Origin: Candidatus Thorarchaeota archaeon
GTDB taxonomy: Archaea; Asgardarchaeota; Thorarchaeia; Thorarchaeales; Thorarchaeaceae
Direction of reading: 5' to 3'
Length of the DNA: 5,519 nt
NCBI GenBank assembly: GCA_016840245.1
Contig: JAEOST010000183.1
Coordinates: 1-5,519, forward strand
Under the pieces are notes generated by a model, which did not search any database, was not told where the DNA came from, and was given only the letters and a program-made list of their open reading frames with translations. The stretch's first letter is position 1. Each line of letters begins with the position of its first letter. Positions 4,364 through 5,519 of the stretch are shown here, in pieces. A program made the position numbers and the translations under genes.

Positions 4364-5519
4364 CTAAAGCTTCAACTTGAAGATATACTCCTCATCTTCC
4401 ATCGATAGGTGACTCTCGATGACTTTGCCTGTGCTATGAAGGAACTTGATCATCGGAACATTTCTTGGGTGTACAAAAGCGATGAAAGCATCCACACCCT
4501 TGCTCTTGGCTATCCTCATCAGATGATTGAGCATGAATTTACCTACACCCATATGCTGAAACTCATCATGTACAAGCAACGCAAACTCAGCCTCATTTGT
4601 ACTCCTATTGAGGAGATATCTCCCTGCTCCCATGATTCGTTCAGTTTCTGATTCCTCGTCAGGATAAATTACAGCAACTATTGAGACATCCCGGTCAGCA
4701 TCTACATCATAGAAGTCCTGGAGCGTTCGTCTAGATATGCTCTTCATTGGTGTCAAGAACCTGAAGTAGATACTCTCCTCTGAGAGGCCGTAGAAGAGGT
4801 CCTTTATCCTATCACTGTCGTCAGGACGAGCTAATCTGAAGTGAATTGTGACTGGACCTTCTGGTCTTGTGAAGGTCTCCTGACTCTCAAACTCAGTTGG
4901 AAAGTACGTGCCCTTAACAGTGAAGGGAACTTGGTCCTCAAACACATACCTCATTGTCTTTGCTGCTTCAAGAAGGTCATTTCTGAAGTCTGGATGTGCT
5001 ATTGCGATGAGTGATAGTACTCTCTCACGAATGGTCTTTCCATGTAGGGTTGCGAGACCGTATTCTGTGATAATGTAGTCTACATCACCCCGTGTGGTTA
5101 CCACACCTGCACCCTCACTGAGTCGAGGTACAATTCTTGAAATCTTACCATCCATGGCAGTTGATTCCATACAGATGATTGCTTTGCCACCAATTGACCT
5201 GTTTGCCCCACGGATGAAGTCTACTTGACCACCGATACCAGAATAGAATCGATGTCCAATAGAATCAGCACAGACCTGTCCTGTGAGATCAACCTCTAGG
5301 GCTGAGTTGATGGCAATCATCTTGTTATTCTGACCAATAACATATGGATCGTTAACGTATTCAGTCGGATGCATGTGAAATAGAGGATTATCATCAATGT
5401 AGGAATAGAGCTTCTCAGAACCCATTGCAAATGATGCAATCACCTTGTCCTTGTGGAGATTCTTCTTGCTATTTGTGACAATTCCTTTCTCAATTAGGGG
5501 TATCAGGCTGTCACTGAAC
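4364..5519 (-). CDS. Acetyl-CoA hydrolase/CoA-transferase domain fused to GNAT acetyltransferase (partial at 5' end)
   Basis: The frame is open from base 5518 to the window edge and encodes 384 residues to a TAG at 4366-4364; the N-terminal part is outside the window. Visible residues about 1-195 are the C-terminal half of an acetyl-CoA hydrolase/4-hydroxybutyrate CoA-transferase-type protein: IEKGIVTN, MGSEKLYSYIDDNP, AINSALEVDLTGQV, GIGGQVDFIRGA, TEYGLATLHGKTIRER and IAHPDF. The Glu of ALEVD (codon 5296-5294) is the likely thioester-forming residue by analogy with AarC. A GNAT domain fills about residues 222-384 (roughly 4855-4367), with EAEFALLVHDEFQHMGVG providing the acetyl-CoA pyrophosphate loop (Q-x-x-G-x-G) and NVPMIKFLHSTG the last motif. 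This fusion is known elsewhere as a bifunctional acetyl-CoA hydrolase/transferase plus GNAT. Inference: the enzyme moves CoA between acids and thioesters, and the GNAT may acetylate lysines on this or other CoA enzymes, as Pat/PatZ-type proteins do. The GTG at 5443 is internal, not the start. Confidence 0.92.
   Translation of the reverse strand, partial: FSDSLIPLIEKGIVTNSKKNLHKDKVIASFAMGSEKLYSYIDDNPLFHMHPTEYVNDPYVIGQNNKMIAINSALEVDLTGQVCADSIGHRFYSGIGGQVDFIRGANRSIGGKAIICMESTAMDGKISRIVPRLSEGAGVVTTRGDVDYIITEYGLATLHGKTIRERVLSLIAIAHPDFRNDLLEAAKTMRYVFEDQVPFTVKGTYFPTEFESQETFTRPEGPVTIHFRLARPDDSDRIKDLFYGLSEESIYFRFLTPMKSISRRTLQDFYDVDADRDVSIVAVIYPDEESETERIMGAGRYLLNRSTNEAEFALLVHDEFQHMGVGKFMLNHLMRIAKSKGVDAFIAFVHPRNVPMIKFLHSTGKVIESHLSMEDEEYIFKLKL

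Noticed and set aside
4409..4651. 80-codon plus-strand open frame inside the GNAT region
   Set aside because: It is fully antisense to a strongly conserved GNAT domain and shows no recognisable motif or start signal.
5441..5443. GTG as the start of the CoA-transferase/GNAT protein
   Set aside because: The frame stays open to the window edge, and the 25 preceding residues (with LIEKGIVTN) match the conserved family sequence, so this GTG is an internal Val codon.

Overview
This window most likely comes from an Asgard archaeon. Positions 1-239 encode the last 78 residues of an actin-family protein that aligns without gaps to the C-terminus of eukaryotic actin (WIGGSMLANL, LQKEIT and similar blocks). 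Several leaders carry archaeal-style TATA-like boxes and short Shine-Dalgarno (SD) motifs. G+C looks to be in the mid-40s percent from a few sampled lines. That would suit a Thorarchaeota-like genome better than low-GC Lokiarchaeota, but this placement is an inference and no marker gene is present.

Layout, left to right: (1) the 3' end of an actin gene (+); (2) a class I SAM-dependent methyltransferase (-), converging on actin with 16 nt between stops; (3) a two-TM membrane protein with a PH-like domain (+), divergent from the methyltransferase; (4) a GT-A/GT8-like glycosyltransferase homologue (-) whose DXD motif reads Ala-Thr-Asn, converging on gene 3 with 8 nt between stops; (5) a thioredoxin-fold protein with a CPYC active site (+), divergent from gene 4 across a 156-nt control region that holds a 12-bp perfect palindrome; (6) a stand-alone Pol-beta-type nucleotidyltransferase (+), 68 nt after gene 5, whose SD is partly inside a predicted hairpin; (7) a small zinc-ribbon membrane protein (-), ending 2 nt from gene 6; (8) a 5'-truncated fusion of an acetyl-CoA hydrolase/CoA-transferase domain with a C-terminal GNAT domain (-), running off the right edge and possibly co-transcribed with gene 7.

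I see no mobile element, CRISPR array, tRNA, rRNA or phage gene, and no stretch over 300 bases without a gene. The genes do not make up a recognisable pathway. This reads as a compact chromosomal segment with alternating gene directions rather than one dedicated system. The points most worth following up are the altered nucleotide-pocket positions and missing last two residues of the actin, the degenerate DXD of the glycosyltransferase homologue, the palindrome in the divergent promoter region, and the CoA-transferase/GNAT fusion.
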